A DNA stretch of 64,000 nucleotides, taken from positions 20,897 to 84,896 of the forward strand of contig PNKE01000044.1 in NCBI GenBank assembly GCA_013822245.1. Direction: 5' to 3'. How positions within the stretch are numbered: the stretch's first letter is position 1; every line of letters begins with the position of its first letter. Made by a program: the position numbers and the translations under genes. Positions 25,088 through 32,907 of the stretch are shown here, one piece after another. This DNA comes from Candidatus Solibacter sp. (GTDB lineage Bacteria; Acidobacteriota; Terriglobia; Bryobacterales; Bryobacteraceae). The notes under the pieces were generated by a model. It did not search any database. It was given only the letters and a program-made list of their open reading frames with translations, and was not told the DNA's origin.

Positions 25088-25993
25088 ATGGAATCGAATG
25101 TGACGCGCAGGCAGTTGATGACGGCGGCGGCTGGCGTGGCCGCGGCGGCTCCGCTCACGGCGGCTGAGGCGCCGTTGCCGGCGGTGCAGTTCGGGCAGCA
25201 CAAGATCAGCCGGCTGGTGATCGGGACCAACCCGCTGATGGGGTATTCGCACTTCAACCAGATCCTGGACCGGACCATGCGCGAGTGGATGACGCACGAG
25301 CGGCGCGTCGAGACCATCCTGCGGGCCGAGGCCGCCGGCATCACGACCTGGCAGTTGCACTACCATCTGGACACGATGGCGATTGTGGATGAGATCCAGA
25401 AGCGCGGCAGCAAGATGCAGATGTTCCTGCTGAGCGATTTCGAGCTGCACAAAGACTTCACGATGATCCCGGCCGTGGCGCGCAAGGGTTTTCTGGGCAT
25501 GGCGCATCACGGCAACCGCACCGACGAGGCGTTCCGGCAGAAGAACATGGACCGTGTGAAGGAGTTTGTGATGCGGGTGAAGGACGCCGGGCTGATGGCG
25601 GGCGTGTCGATGCATAACCCCGAGGTGATGGACTATATCGAAGACTCGGGGTGGCCGGTGGACTACTACATGACGTGTTTCTACCGGGTGAGCCGCACGC
25701 GCGAAGAGGCCCGCGCGCTGATGAACGGCGAGGCGCCGCTGGGCGAGACGTTTCTGGAGAAAGATCCTGACCGGATGTCGGAGCGGATCAAGCGGACCAA
25801 GCGGCCGTGCTTCGGATTTAAGATCCTGGCCGCCGGGCGGGCGGGGTTTGCCAAAGAGCAGATTGAGAACGCCTTCAAGGGGGCGTTTCAGAGGATCAAG
25901 CCGAACGACGCGGTGATCGTGGGCATGTTCCCGAAGTTCAAGAACGAGATGGCCGAGAACGCGTCGGTCGTCAGGGGGTTGCTGGCGGGCTGA
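25088..25993 (+). CDS. Tat-exported aldo/keto-reductase-like TIM-barrel protein
   Basis: From the ATG at 25088, preceded by GGGAGGCGAAG, the product has 301 residues; the upstream in-frame ATG at 25034 overlaps the toxin gene and hides the leader. The leader is NVTRRQLMTAAAGVAAAAP, a twin-arginine type. The mature part has KISRLVIGTNPLMGYSHFN, as in aldo/keto-reductase-like barrels, then ETILRAEAAGITTWQLHY and GFKILAAGRAGFAKEQ. The classical AKR catalytic tetrad is not clearly present, so a reductase activity is uncertain. The next gene is rhaM, convergent, which hints at a sugar-related role. Confidence 0.65.
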   Translation: MESNVTRRQLMTAAAGVAAAAPLTAAEAPLPAVQFGQHKISRLVIGTNPLMGYSHFNQILDRTMREWMTHERRVETILRAEAAGITTWQLHYHLDTMAIVDEIQKRGSKMQMFLLSDFELHKDFTMIPAVARKGFLGMAHHGNRTDEAFRQKNMDRVKEFVMRVKDAGLMAGVSMHNPEVMDYIEDSGWPVDYYMTCFYRVSRTREEARALMNGEAPLGETFLEKDPDRMSERIKRTKRPCFGFKILAAGRAGFAKEQIENAFKGAFQRIKPNDAVIVGMFPKFKNEMAENASVVRGLLAG

Positions 25994-26004
25994 AGCGGAG
26001 TGCG

Positions 26005-26328
26005 CTAATCGGTGTGGAAGACCTCTTCCATGTTGGCCCACCATTCGCCGGGGGCGCGGGTTTCAAGTGGCTGCTGCATGGGTTCCATGATGGCCCACCA
26101 TTCCTGCGTTTTGGGGTCGGCGGCCATGCGGGCCATGTCGGCGGCGAAGTCCGAGCCGTGGTATTCGAAGTAACCGAAAAGGGTGGCGTCCTTCAAGAAG
26201 ATGGAATAGTTGCGGATATTCGAATCGGCGATCGTTTTCAGGACTTCGGGCCAGACCTGGGCGTGGTAGGCCTTGTAGACATCGATGCAATCGGGGCGGA
26301 TGCGGATGACTGAGCCGTAGCGTTTCAT
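26005..26328 (-). CDS. rhaM: L-rhamnose mutarotase
   Basis: This 107-residue alpha/beta-barrel protein is close to the usual 104 residues of the family. It starts MKRYGSVIRIRPDCIDVYKAYHAQVWPEVL, the conserved first strand and helix (here residues 1-30), with the Tyr and the His of KAYHAQVWPEV as the residues thought to mediate anomer exchange. NYSIFLKDATLFGYFEYHG and KTQEWWAIMEPMQQPL follow as in RhaM. It interconverts alpha and beta L-rhamnose before isomerisation. No other rhamnose gene is seen nearby. Confidence 0.92.
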   Translation of the reverse strand: MKRYGSVIRIRPDCIDVYKAYHAQVWPEVLKTIADSNIRNYSIFLKDATLFGYFEYHGSDFAADMARMAADPKTQEWWAIMEPMQQPLETRAPGEWWANMEEVFHTD

Positions 26329-26356
26329 GGACGGGGGTCCTTTTCCCCTGGACAGG

Positions 26357-27133
26357 CTATTTGAACGACCAGATTGACGTCCAGCCTTGCCAGCGGACGC
26401 CGGGGAGACGGAGCAGTCCGCGGTCGGCGAATTCGATGGCGCGGAAGACGGGGGAGAAACCGGGCACTTTGAGCAGCGGCGCGGCGAAGACGGTGAGCAT
26501 GGCGAAGGGTTCGACGTCGACCTGGTTGAAGTAGCGGCGGGCGGTGGCGAGGTCGCGGCGAAGCAGCGGGTGTTCGTCGACGGTGCGCATGGAGGGGGTG
26601 AGGCGGCGGAAGAGGTTGACGGCGGGGTTGTGGCCGAGAGGTTCGAGGAACAGGGCGCTGCCGCCGGGTTTCAGCAGGCGGCGGATGGTGGAGAAAGAGC
26701 GGTCGAGGTCAAGGTGGTGGAGGATGGCGCGGCCGCAGATGAGGTCGAAGGAGGCGGGCGGCAGGTCTGGGTTTTCGCAGTCCATGCGATGGAATTCGGT
26801 GTTGGAGGCGACGCGTTCGGCGGCGCGGGCGCGGGCGCGATCGACGGCGGTATCGGAGATGTCGATGCCGACGACGCGGGCTGCAACATCGGCGTACTGG
26901 AACGAGTAAGTGCCGGGACCGCAGCCGTATTCGAGGACAACCGAGCCGCGGGCGCGTTGCAGCGCCATTTCGAGGAACAAGCGGTTGGGGGTGGCGGCGG
27001 CGCCATAGGCGACTTCGGCGGCTTTGCGTCCGGTGCTGGCGAACTCCTTGTTATGGAAGTCGCGCTCGCGCTGCTTGCGCGCCTGGCCGGGGTCCTCCGG
27101 CAGGTGCGCCGCGGTGGGGTTGGTTGGATCCAT
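26357..27133 (-). CDS. class I SAM-dependent methyltransferase
   Basis: The 258-residue product has the Rossmann-type methyltransferase motifs: VVLEYGCGPGTYSF (motif I, near residue 76), VVGIDISDTAVDRAR (near 96), FHRMDCENPDLPPASFDLICGRAILHHLDL (motifs II-III, near 125-155) and LLKPGGSALFLEPLGHNPAVNLFRRLTP near 170. The LHHL and EPLGHNP elements resemble methyltransferases of small molecules or sugars. A C-terminal hydrophobic patch (LTVFAAPLLKVPGFSPVF) may touch the membrane. The substrate is unknown. It sits between rhaM and a DinB-type gene on the same strand. Confidence 0.85.
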   Translation of the reverse strand: MDPTNPTAAHLPEDPGQARKQRERDFHNKEFASTGRKAAEVAYGAAATPNRLFLEMALQRARGSVVLEYGCGPGTYSFQYADVAARVVGIDISDTAVDRARARAAERVASNTEFHRMDCENPDLPPASFDLICGRAILHHLDLDRSFSTIRRLLKPGGSALFLEPLGHNPAVNLFRRLTPSMRTVDEHPLLRRDLATARRYFNQVDVEPFAMLTVFAAPLLKVPGFSPVFRAIEFADRGLLRLPGVRWQGWTSIWSFK

Positions 27134-27158
27134 GTTTATGGAATGCGGGGGCCGCCGG

Positions 27159-27662
27159 CTAGGACTCCGAGTCGCCCGAGGGGCCGTAGATGCCAGGAAC
27201 CTTCGCGCCCATGGGCCGGAGGTAAGCCGAAAGCTGTCCGCGGTGGTGGACCGAATGCCGCAGCATGAGCGAGATGAAGGCGGCGGCCGGGGCCTGTATC
27301 ATGCCGAAGAAGTCGATCGTTTTCGCTTTGGCTTCGCCGGTCATCGACTTGGCCTGTTCGATGACTCCGGGGAGGTTGGAGTCATACCAGGCGAGGACGT
27401 CGGCGGCGGTTTTGATGTTTTCGGGGCGGTCGGATTCGCCGGCCTTGAACTCGCCGGCGATGACCGATGAAAGGAACCACCAATCGGCGGAGGCGATGTG
27501 CCAGGCGAGGTCGATGGCGTTCATCGAGCGGGCGTCGGGCGTGTAGTCTTCCTTGCCGGCTGGGATGGCGGCGATCACGGCGCGGGTGGTTGGGATCTCT
27601 CGTTCGAAATCGGCCAGAGTGTATCCGGCGATCAATTTGGCTTCGTCATGGCTCATGTGCAT
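27159..27662 (-). CDS. DinB-family four-helix protein
   Basis: The 167-residue product is a DinB-like four-helix bundle. Conserved metal-site histidines are visible in IDLAWHIASADWWFL (near residue 50) and in the LRHSVHHRGQLSAYLRPMG segment (near 133-150), the signature of this family. Such proteins include bacillithiol-type S-transferases and many proteins of unknown function. The neighbouring methyltransferase starts 25 bases downstream, so both may share a transcript. Confidence 0.85.
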   Translation of the reverse strand: MHMSHDEAKLIAGYTLADFEREIPTTRAVIAAIPAGKEDYTPDARSMNAIDLAWHIASADWWFLSSVIAGEFKAGESDRPENIKTAADVLAWYDSNLPGVIEQAKSMTGEAKAKTIDFFGMIQAPAAAFISLMLRHSVHHRGQLSAYLRPMGAKVPGIYGPSGDSES

Positions 27663-27816
27663 GGTCAGGCTCCCTTCATCAGGCCCGTTCTATAGTATTG
27701 TCATTTTTGCAGGGTGTTCGCCACGGGACGTTGGGAACGGACAGGGAGGTCCGGTTTGTTCAAGCAATGTAACCGCCAGGCGGGCTTACCGTCTATACAC
27801 GGGGAGGTGGTGGGCC

Positions 27817-29154
27817 ATGGCGCTTTCGCAGTTGAGAGCTTTGGGCTTGGCGGCGGTGCTGACTTGCGCGGCGGCGCCGGGTGAAGCCTGGCAGACACAG
27901 TATCCCGGAAGCCAGTATCCGCCTGGCCAATATCCCCCAGGGCAGTATCCGCCGGATCAATACCCTTCGACGTATCCGGGCGGGCGGTTGCCGGGCGGCA
28001 TCAACATCCCGTCGATCAACCTGCCGAAGCGCAAGCCCAAGTCAGAAGAAGACAGGAAGAAGGACGAAAAGAACAAGGCGCCGGAGTATGTGGCGTTGGA
28101 CGGGCGGCTGCGGCGGTTGGGCGAGAAGGACTTGGTGGTGGAGAGCCGCGGCGGGAAGCTGCTGCGGTTCCGGCTGCTGGCCAGGACGCGGTTTGAGAAC
28201 CCCAAGGGCGAGCCGGTGAGGGATTCGCTGGTGCGGCCGGGCGACCGGATCGAGGTGCGGGCGAATCCCGATGACGTGGAGACGGCCGTCGCGGTGGTGC
28301 ACCTGGGGGCGGGGTCGGAGGCCGAGCGGGCCGCCGGGGCGCAGCCCGTGGAGCAGGGCGCGATCAGGATTCCCGAGGTGGCCGATTTCGGCGGCGTGAG
28401 CGTGGCCGGCGCGGAAGCGATGGAAGGCGGGCGCGGCGAGGCCAGGGCGGGCACGGCGGCTGAGGCGGATGCGGAGATCCTGCAGGACGCGCGCAATGCG
28501 GCGTCGATGTTCGCCAACGGGCTGCCGGATTTCCTGGTTGATCAGGTGACGGTGCGGGCCAACGGCCACACGGCGTCGGGGCCTTGGGTTCCGGCTGATA
28601 CGGTGACGGCTGAGGTCGCCTTCACGGGCGGCGAGGAACAGTACAGGAACATTCGCATCAACGGCCGTCCGGCGGACCGCCCGGTAGAGAAAAGCGGGGC
28701 GTGGTCGACGGGCGAGTTTGTCACAACGGTTCTGGATGTGCTGTCGCCGAACACGGATGCGTCGTTCGCGCGGCAGGGCGATGAGCGGATGCTGGGGCGG
28801 ACCGCGCTTGTCTACGACTTCGCGGTGAGCCAGACGAACAGCCATTGGCGGATTGTGCTTCGGGACGGGCGGGAGTGCATGGCGGCCTACGACGGACGGC
28901 TGTGGGTGGACAAGGCGTCGAGCCGCGTGTTGAAGGTGGAGCAGCGGGCGCGGCAACTGCCGGCCTGGTGCGGCGCGGCGAGCGCGGAGAGCGTGATCGA
29001 ATTTGGCTACGTGAAGATCACCGGGCAGGAGTACCTGATGCCTGTGAGGAGCCTGGCAGCATCATGTCTGCGGGTGGGCGCCTGCTTCCGCAACGAACTG
29101 CGGTTTGAGAATTACCGGAAGTTCGCCGCCGAATCGAAGATCACGTTCGAATAA
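27817..29154 (+). CDS. secreted protein with tyrosine-proline repeats
   Basis: The ATG at 27817, seven bases after GGGGAGGTGG, gives a 445-residue protein with a signal peptide (MALSQLRALGLAAVLTCAAAP). Just after it come five copies of a Q-Y-P-x-x unit (residues 28-52), then a lysine-rich linker and an OB-like stretch (LDGRLRRLGEKDLVVES ... LVRPGDRIEVRANPDD). The second half holds VDQVTVRANGHTASGPW, a strand-rich region to SVIEFGYVKITGQEYLMPVRSLA, and reads like an outer-membrane or periplasmic beta protein similar to the long conserved acidobacterial VWFA/repeat-associated family. Its function is unknown. Confidence 0.68.
   Translation: MALSQLRALGLAAVLTCAAAPGEAWQTQYPGSQYPPGQYPPGQYPPDQYPSTYPGGRLPGGINIPSINLPKRKPKSEEDRKKDEKNKAPEYVALDGRLRRLGEKDLVVESRGGKLLRFRLLARTRFENPKGEPVRDSLVRPGDRIEVRANPDDVETAVAVVHLGAGSEAERAAGAQPVEQGAIRIPEVADFGGVSVAGAEAMEGGRGEARAGTAAEADAEILQDARNAASMFANGLPDFLVDQVTVRANGHTASGPWVPADTVTAEVAFTGGEEQYRNIRINGRPADRPVEKSGAWSTGEFVTTVLDVLSPNTDASFARQGDERMLGRTALVYDFAVSQTNSHWRIVLRDGRECMAAYDGRLWVDKASSRVLKVEQRARQLPAWCGAASAESVIEFGYVKITGQEYLMPVRSLAASCLRVGACFRNELRFENYRKFAAESKITFE
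27898..27972 (+). repeat. five tandem 15-base units encoding QYPxx
   Basis: Units of 15 bases begin at 27898, 27913, 27928, 27943 and 27958. Each begins CAG/CAA-TAT/TAC-CC and encodes Gln-Tyr-Pro plus two variable residues. They lie in frame right behind the signal peptide of the 27817 gene and could expand or contract by whole codons. Confidence 0.85.
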
Positions 29155-29194
29155 CCGCCGGCGGCCGCGCGAAAGGCGATAAATTAGGGAGACG

Positions 29195-30688
29195 ATGCCC
29201 AGAAAGAAAGCGGCTGGCGCGGCCGGAGGGTCCGGCGGCGGGGGACAAGCGAGAGGGTCGATCGGCAGGCAGATGCTGCGGTCGCTGGTGACCGGGCGGC
29301 TGCTGGAACGGTTGCAGGCGGGCGAGGCGGGGCCGTTCGAGGCGATCGTCGCGCTCAATGAGAATTTCCCAGGGGGAACCACCGCGGCCGGCGATGCGTT
29401 GCGTCAATGGCTGACGGGGAAGGGCGATCTCGATGCCGCCCGGATTCGCGCGCTTTCGTCAAACGTCATCTGCGTGCTGGACTCCCGGCAACTCGTCGAA
29501 CTCAGCCGGTGGCACTATGGTTTAGCGGGCAAGGCCGGCGCGTCGCCGGTGTATCGCATCTGGGAGGACGGGCTGATCGAGCCGCTGCTGACGCGGTCGG
29601 CGGCGACGGTGAAAGCCGATGCGGCGCACCGGGCGTTTTCGGCCCTGGGCGAAGGGGTGGTTTGGGCGGTGGTGGATTCGGGCATCGACGGCAGGCATCC
29701 GCATTTCGCCAGCGATGTCGAGGGCATTGGGCGGATCCGGTCGTTGGAACTGCCGGCGCCGGTGGAGCATATCGACTACACGGGGTCGGCGGGCGGGGCT
29801 CTAAGCGATGAGACGGGCCACGGCACGCATGTGGCGGGCATCATCGCCGGCGCATGGCAGGCGAAGCGGGGCAGGACGAAGAGGGTGGCCGGTGTGATGA
29901 CGTTGCATGAAGGCGAGGCCGAGCCGCGCATCAGCCTGGCCGAAGTGGAGCGGATCTGCGGCATCGCGCCGCTGGCGAAACTGGTGAGCATGAAGGTGGT
30001 GGCCGGCGCGGCGGGCCGGGTCAGTTCGGTGCTGGCGGCGTTGGATCAGATTCAGAGGTGGAACGAGTTTGGGCGTAATGTGCGTGTGCAGGGGGTGAAT
30101 TTGAGCGTCGGGTATCCGTTCAACCCGGAGTGGTTTGGATGCGGGCACAGCCCGGTGTGCGTGGAGGTGAACCGACTGGTGAAGAGCGGCGTGGTGGTTG
30201 TCGCCGCGTCGGGCAACAGCGGGTACACGACATGGGTGGATATGAACGACCGGGTGGAAGCCGGGTTTTCGAGCCGCAGCATCACCGATCCAGGCAACGC
30301 CGAACTGGCGATCACCGTGGGGTCGACGCATCGCGATATGCCGCATACCTATGGCGTGTCGTACTTCTCATCGCGCGGGCCGACCGGCGACGGGCGGTTG
30401 AAACCGGACCTGATCGCGCCGGGCGAGAGGATACTGTCGTGCGCAGCGGGGGCGGAGAAGGCGCGCTACGGCAACGGGGCGCTGTATTCGGAACAGAGCG
30501 GGACAAGCGCGGCGGCGCCGCATGTGTCGGGGGCGGTGGCGGCGTTTCTGTCGGTGCGCCGGGAGTTCATCGGGCAGCCTGAGAAAGTGAAGTCGATCTT
30601 CGCCGGCTCGGCGATGGACATCCAGCGCGACCCGTATTCACAGGGGCGCGGGTTGTTGGATTTGAATAAGGCGCTGCAGTCGGTCTGA
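29195..30688 (+). CDS. subtilisin-like serine peptidase (S8) without signal peptide
   Basis: The 497-residue product has a complete S8 catalytic set: Asp in WAVVDSGIDGRHPHF (near residue 162), His in DETGHGTHVAGIIAG (near 208), the oxyanion Asn in VAASGNSGYTTW (near 340) and Ser in QSGTSAAAPHVSGAVAAFL (near 435). Residues about 45-110 (FEAIVALNENFPGG ... NVICVLDSRQLVEL) look like a propeptide/inhibitor-type fold. The start MPRKKAAGAAGGSGGGG has no hydrophobic core, so unlike most neighbours this protein does not appear to be exported by Sec or Tat. It may act inside the cell or leave by another route. Confidence 0.88.
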   Translation: MPRKKAAGAAGGSGGGGQARGSIGRQMLRSLVTGRLLERLQAGEAGPFEAIVALNENFPGGTTAAGDALRQWLTGKGDLDAARIRALSSNVICVLDSRQLVELSRWHYGLAGKAGASPVYRIWEDGLIEPLLTRSAATVKADAAHRAFSALGEGVVWAVVDSGIDGRHPHFASDVEGIGRIRSLELPAPVEHIDYTGSAGGALSDETGHGTHVAGIIAGAWQAKRGRTKRVAGVMTLHEGEAEPRISLAEVERICGIAPLAKLVSMKVVAGAAGRVSSVLAALDQIQRWNEFGRNVRVQGVNLSVGYPFNPEWFGCGHSPVCVEVNRLVKSGVVVVAASGNSGYTTWVDMNDRVEAGFSSRSITDPGNAELAITVGSTHRDMPHTYGVSYFSSRGPTGDGRLKPDLIAPGERILSCAAGAEKARYGNGALYSEQSGTSAAAPHVSGAVAAFLSVRREFIGQPEKVKSIFAGSAMDIQRDPYSQGRGLLDLNKALQSV

Positions 30689-31039
30689 CTGGCTGGCTGC
30701 AGCGGGAGACCGGGAACAGCGCACTGCCGGGCATCACGATCGATGACCCTCTTGCCGCGGGTCCGTGAAGGAATTTCGGCCGGCCCGCGGGGACAGATTG
30801 GGCGGGGGCGCGATGTTTGATTTCGGCTTTCCGGCTCGCCCGCGCTGGGTTCAATCCGCCGGTCTTGCCCCGGAATCCGGCCTCCTCCGGACCCGCTCCG
30901 GGCCTTTGGCCGGCTGCCTCCGCCTGCTTGCCCGGAGGCTTTGCCGGTTCCTTCCACCCCAGCCGGACCCATTGCGGCGCGTTGCGGGCCGGCGCCACCG
31001 ATGGAGCCGGGATCAGCCGGCGCCGGGCCGCGTTTGCGG
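30689..31039. other. 351-base stretch without a supported gene
   Basis: No frame here has a recognisable product. Proline/arginine-rich frames run on from both neighbours, including the degenerate tail of the methyltransferase remnant on the minus strand, but without conserved motifs. Several short GC-rich inverted repeats such as TCCGG/CCGGA are present, none followed by a T run. Confidence 0.4.
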
Positions 31040-31615
31040 GCACAGGTGGCGATGAAACAGGCGGTGAAGACGCGCACCGGCAGGCGCCCGAGGCAGGCGT
31101 ACCGGAAGGGGAGAAAACGGACGAGGGGGCCGCCCCGGCGGCCGCGCGCCCGCTCGACGGAGACGCGCAGGGCGGTGGAGAGCAGGCGGGGATTGTGGAT
31201 CAGCCAGTCACGTCCGGGGACCTCGAAGCCCGCTTCGGCGAGACGGCGGCCGGGGACGGGCGGAGCCAGGGTGTAGACGAGTGGATTCGGCGTCCGCCCC
31301 ACGCGGCGGAGGAGATGGAGTGTCCAGTGAACGGGGTTGTCCAGGGTGATGGGAAGGATGCCGCCGGGGCGCGGGACGCGAACCAGTTCGGAGATCGAAG
31401 CCGCGAAGCCGGAGGGGCCGGTGGGATGGTCGAGGGTGGACAGCGACAGTGCCTCGGAAACCGGCCCGGACCGGACGGGAAGCGCGCGGCAATCGGCGGC
31501 AAGCGGGAGGAGGCGCCACGAGGCGGATGGACCTCCGGCCGTGTTTTTCCAGGACGAACGAATTCGAAATCGCTGATTCAGGCGGCGGTTTCCGGGCCAG
31601 GTCAGAATACAGCAT
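31040..31615 (-). pseudogene. frameshifted, shortened methyltransferase remnant
   Basis: An ATG at 31615 overlaps the stop of the preceding ligase gene in TGATG and leads into MLYSDLARKPP and about 35 codons. Recognisable methyltransferase text then continues in another frame from about 31510: ADCRALPV, LSLSTLDH, ELVRVPRPGGILPITLDNPVH (split at PRPGG) and a C-terminal helix region ending near GRLPVRVFTACF. The glycine-rich SAM motif I that should stand ahead of ADCRALPV is missing, and the second frame has no ATG or early stop. I read it as the fourth gene of the operon, disabled by a deletion and a frameshift; a sequencing error would explain the shift but not the missing motif. Confidence 0.62.
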
Positions 31616-32907
31616 CAAGCGGGTGGTGCGGGGCCGGCGGGCGCATCAGGCGGCAGCTTGGAGATCACCATGCGGTGTTTCCCGGGCGGCGTTTCGATCC
31701 TTTCGACGGGCTCGAAGTCGATCCGGACGCCGGCGGGGATGCTCGCGAGCAGTTGCTGCTTGAGGCGGTCCTGTTCGCCGGTGGTCCAGGTGGGGAGGGG
31801 GACGATCCGAATCCGGATCCAGTCGAGAGTTTCCTGGACCACCTGGTATTGGTCCAGGTGCCCGGAACTGCGCAGGGCATAGGAAAAGCTGGTGGGTGAG
31901 CGGCTCTTGCCGCCGGCGAACCGGAGCAGGTCTTCGTTTCTGCCTTCCGGCGCGCAAATGAGCGGCAGCGTGCTGCCACATGAGCAGGGCCTGCCGGTCC
32001 AGGCGGCGAGGTCGCCAAGACGGTAGCGGATGAAGGGCATGTTGAACTGGTTCAGTGCGGTGAGGACCACTTCGCCGGTTTCGCCTGGCAGGGCGGGCCG
32101 GCCGTTGTTCAGGATCTCCACGAGCATATGGTCGGCGTTGACGTGGAGGCCTTCATGGCGCGGGCATTCCATGGCGATGCGGCCGGTTTCCATGCAGCCG
32201 TAGCTGATGAAGATCTCGCGGCCCCACTCCTGCTCGGCCATCCGGCGAAGGCGGTCATCGAGGAGGGAGCCGGAAACGATGAGGAACCGGTGGCGCAGCG
32301 TCTTCAGTGGATGTCCGGGCATTTCGAGAAGGACCCGCAACTCCGTTCCGTAGCACCACAGGACGTCGGGGCGGAGTTTGAGGAGAAGTTCGACCTGACG
32401 GTCCGGGTGGACCTCGCCGAGGATGACGTTGGTCCGGAACAGGCCGAGCTTTTCGTGGATGGGAACCGGCCGCGTTTGTCCTGGACCTACTGTCACGAGC
32501 CTGTGCCAGGGGCGCATGCCGGCGGAGAGCAGGCAGCGGAAGTCGATCAGGCTGCGGATGCGGAAGTCGGCTGCTGACAGCGGGATGGTGAGGGGAATGC
32601 CGGTCGTGCCGCTGGTGCGGAATGTGAGGGCGGGCGGCGGGCCGGGGCGTTCGCTGACGACGGTATGGAGACCGGCGGCGCGCATCTGGACCTTTGAGAC
32701 GGTGGGGAGAAGTTGGAGGTCCGCCATGGTCCGGGGCATCCCTGGAGGCAGGCCGGCGCGGGCGTAGAGGTCGCGGTAGAAGGGAACATCGCGCCGGGCG
32801 GATTCCACCACAGCCTGGAGCTTTTTCAACTGAAGCGCTTCGAGTTGGCCGGGCCGAAGGAACCTGTTTCGCCAGAGGGTGGCCAGGGATACGAGATTTC
32901 CTGTCAT
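31615..32907 (-). CDS. CapK/PaaK-family adenylate-forming enzyme (second of pair)
   Basis: The ATG at 32907 overlaps the upstream stop in ATGA and gives 430 residues. The adenylation core has FRTSGTTGIPLTIPLS (P-loop-like motif, near residue 92-107), ISYGCMETGRIAMEC near 214, PALPGETGEVVLTAL and FIRYRLGDLAAWTGRPCSCGS near 290-310. The C-SC-G element replaces the CPCG zinc-like site of this family. Related proteins are phenylacetate-CoA ligases and CapK-type capsule biosynthesis proteins. They activate an acid as the adenylate. The acid and acceptor are unknown. Confidence 0.82.
   Translation of the reverse strand: MTGNLVSLATLWRNRFLRPGQLEALQLKKLQAVVESARRDVPFYRDLYARAGLPPGMPRTMADLQLLPTVSKVQMRAAGLHTVVSERPGPPPALTFRTSGTTGIPLTIPLSAADFRIRSLIDFRCLLSAGMRPWHRLVTVGPGQTRPVPIHEKLGLFRTNVILGEVHPDRQVELLLKLRPDVLWCYGTELRVLLEMPGHPLKTLRHRFLIVSGSLLDDRLRRMAEQEWGREIFISYGCMETGRIAMECPRHEGLHVNADHMLVEILNNGRPALPGETGEVVLTALNQFNMPFIRYRLGDLAAWTGRPCSCGSTLPLICAPEGRNEDLLRFAGGKSRSPTSFSYALRSSGHLDQYQVVQETLDWIRIRIVPLPTWTTGEQDRLKQQLLASIPAGVRIDFEPVERIETPPGKHRMVISKLPPDAPAGPAPPA

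Noticed and set aside
30817..31899. 360-codon plus-strand frame
   Set aside because: It crosses the methyltransferase remnant and the CapK-type gene antisense and has no motif of its own.
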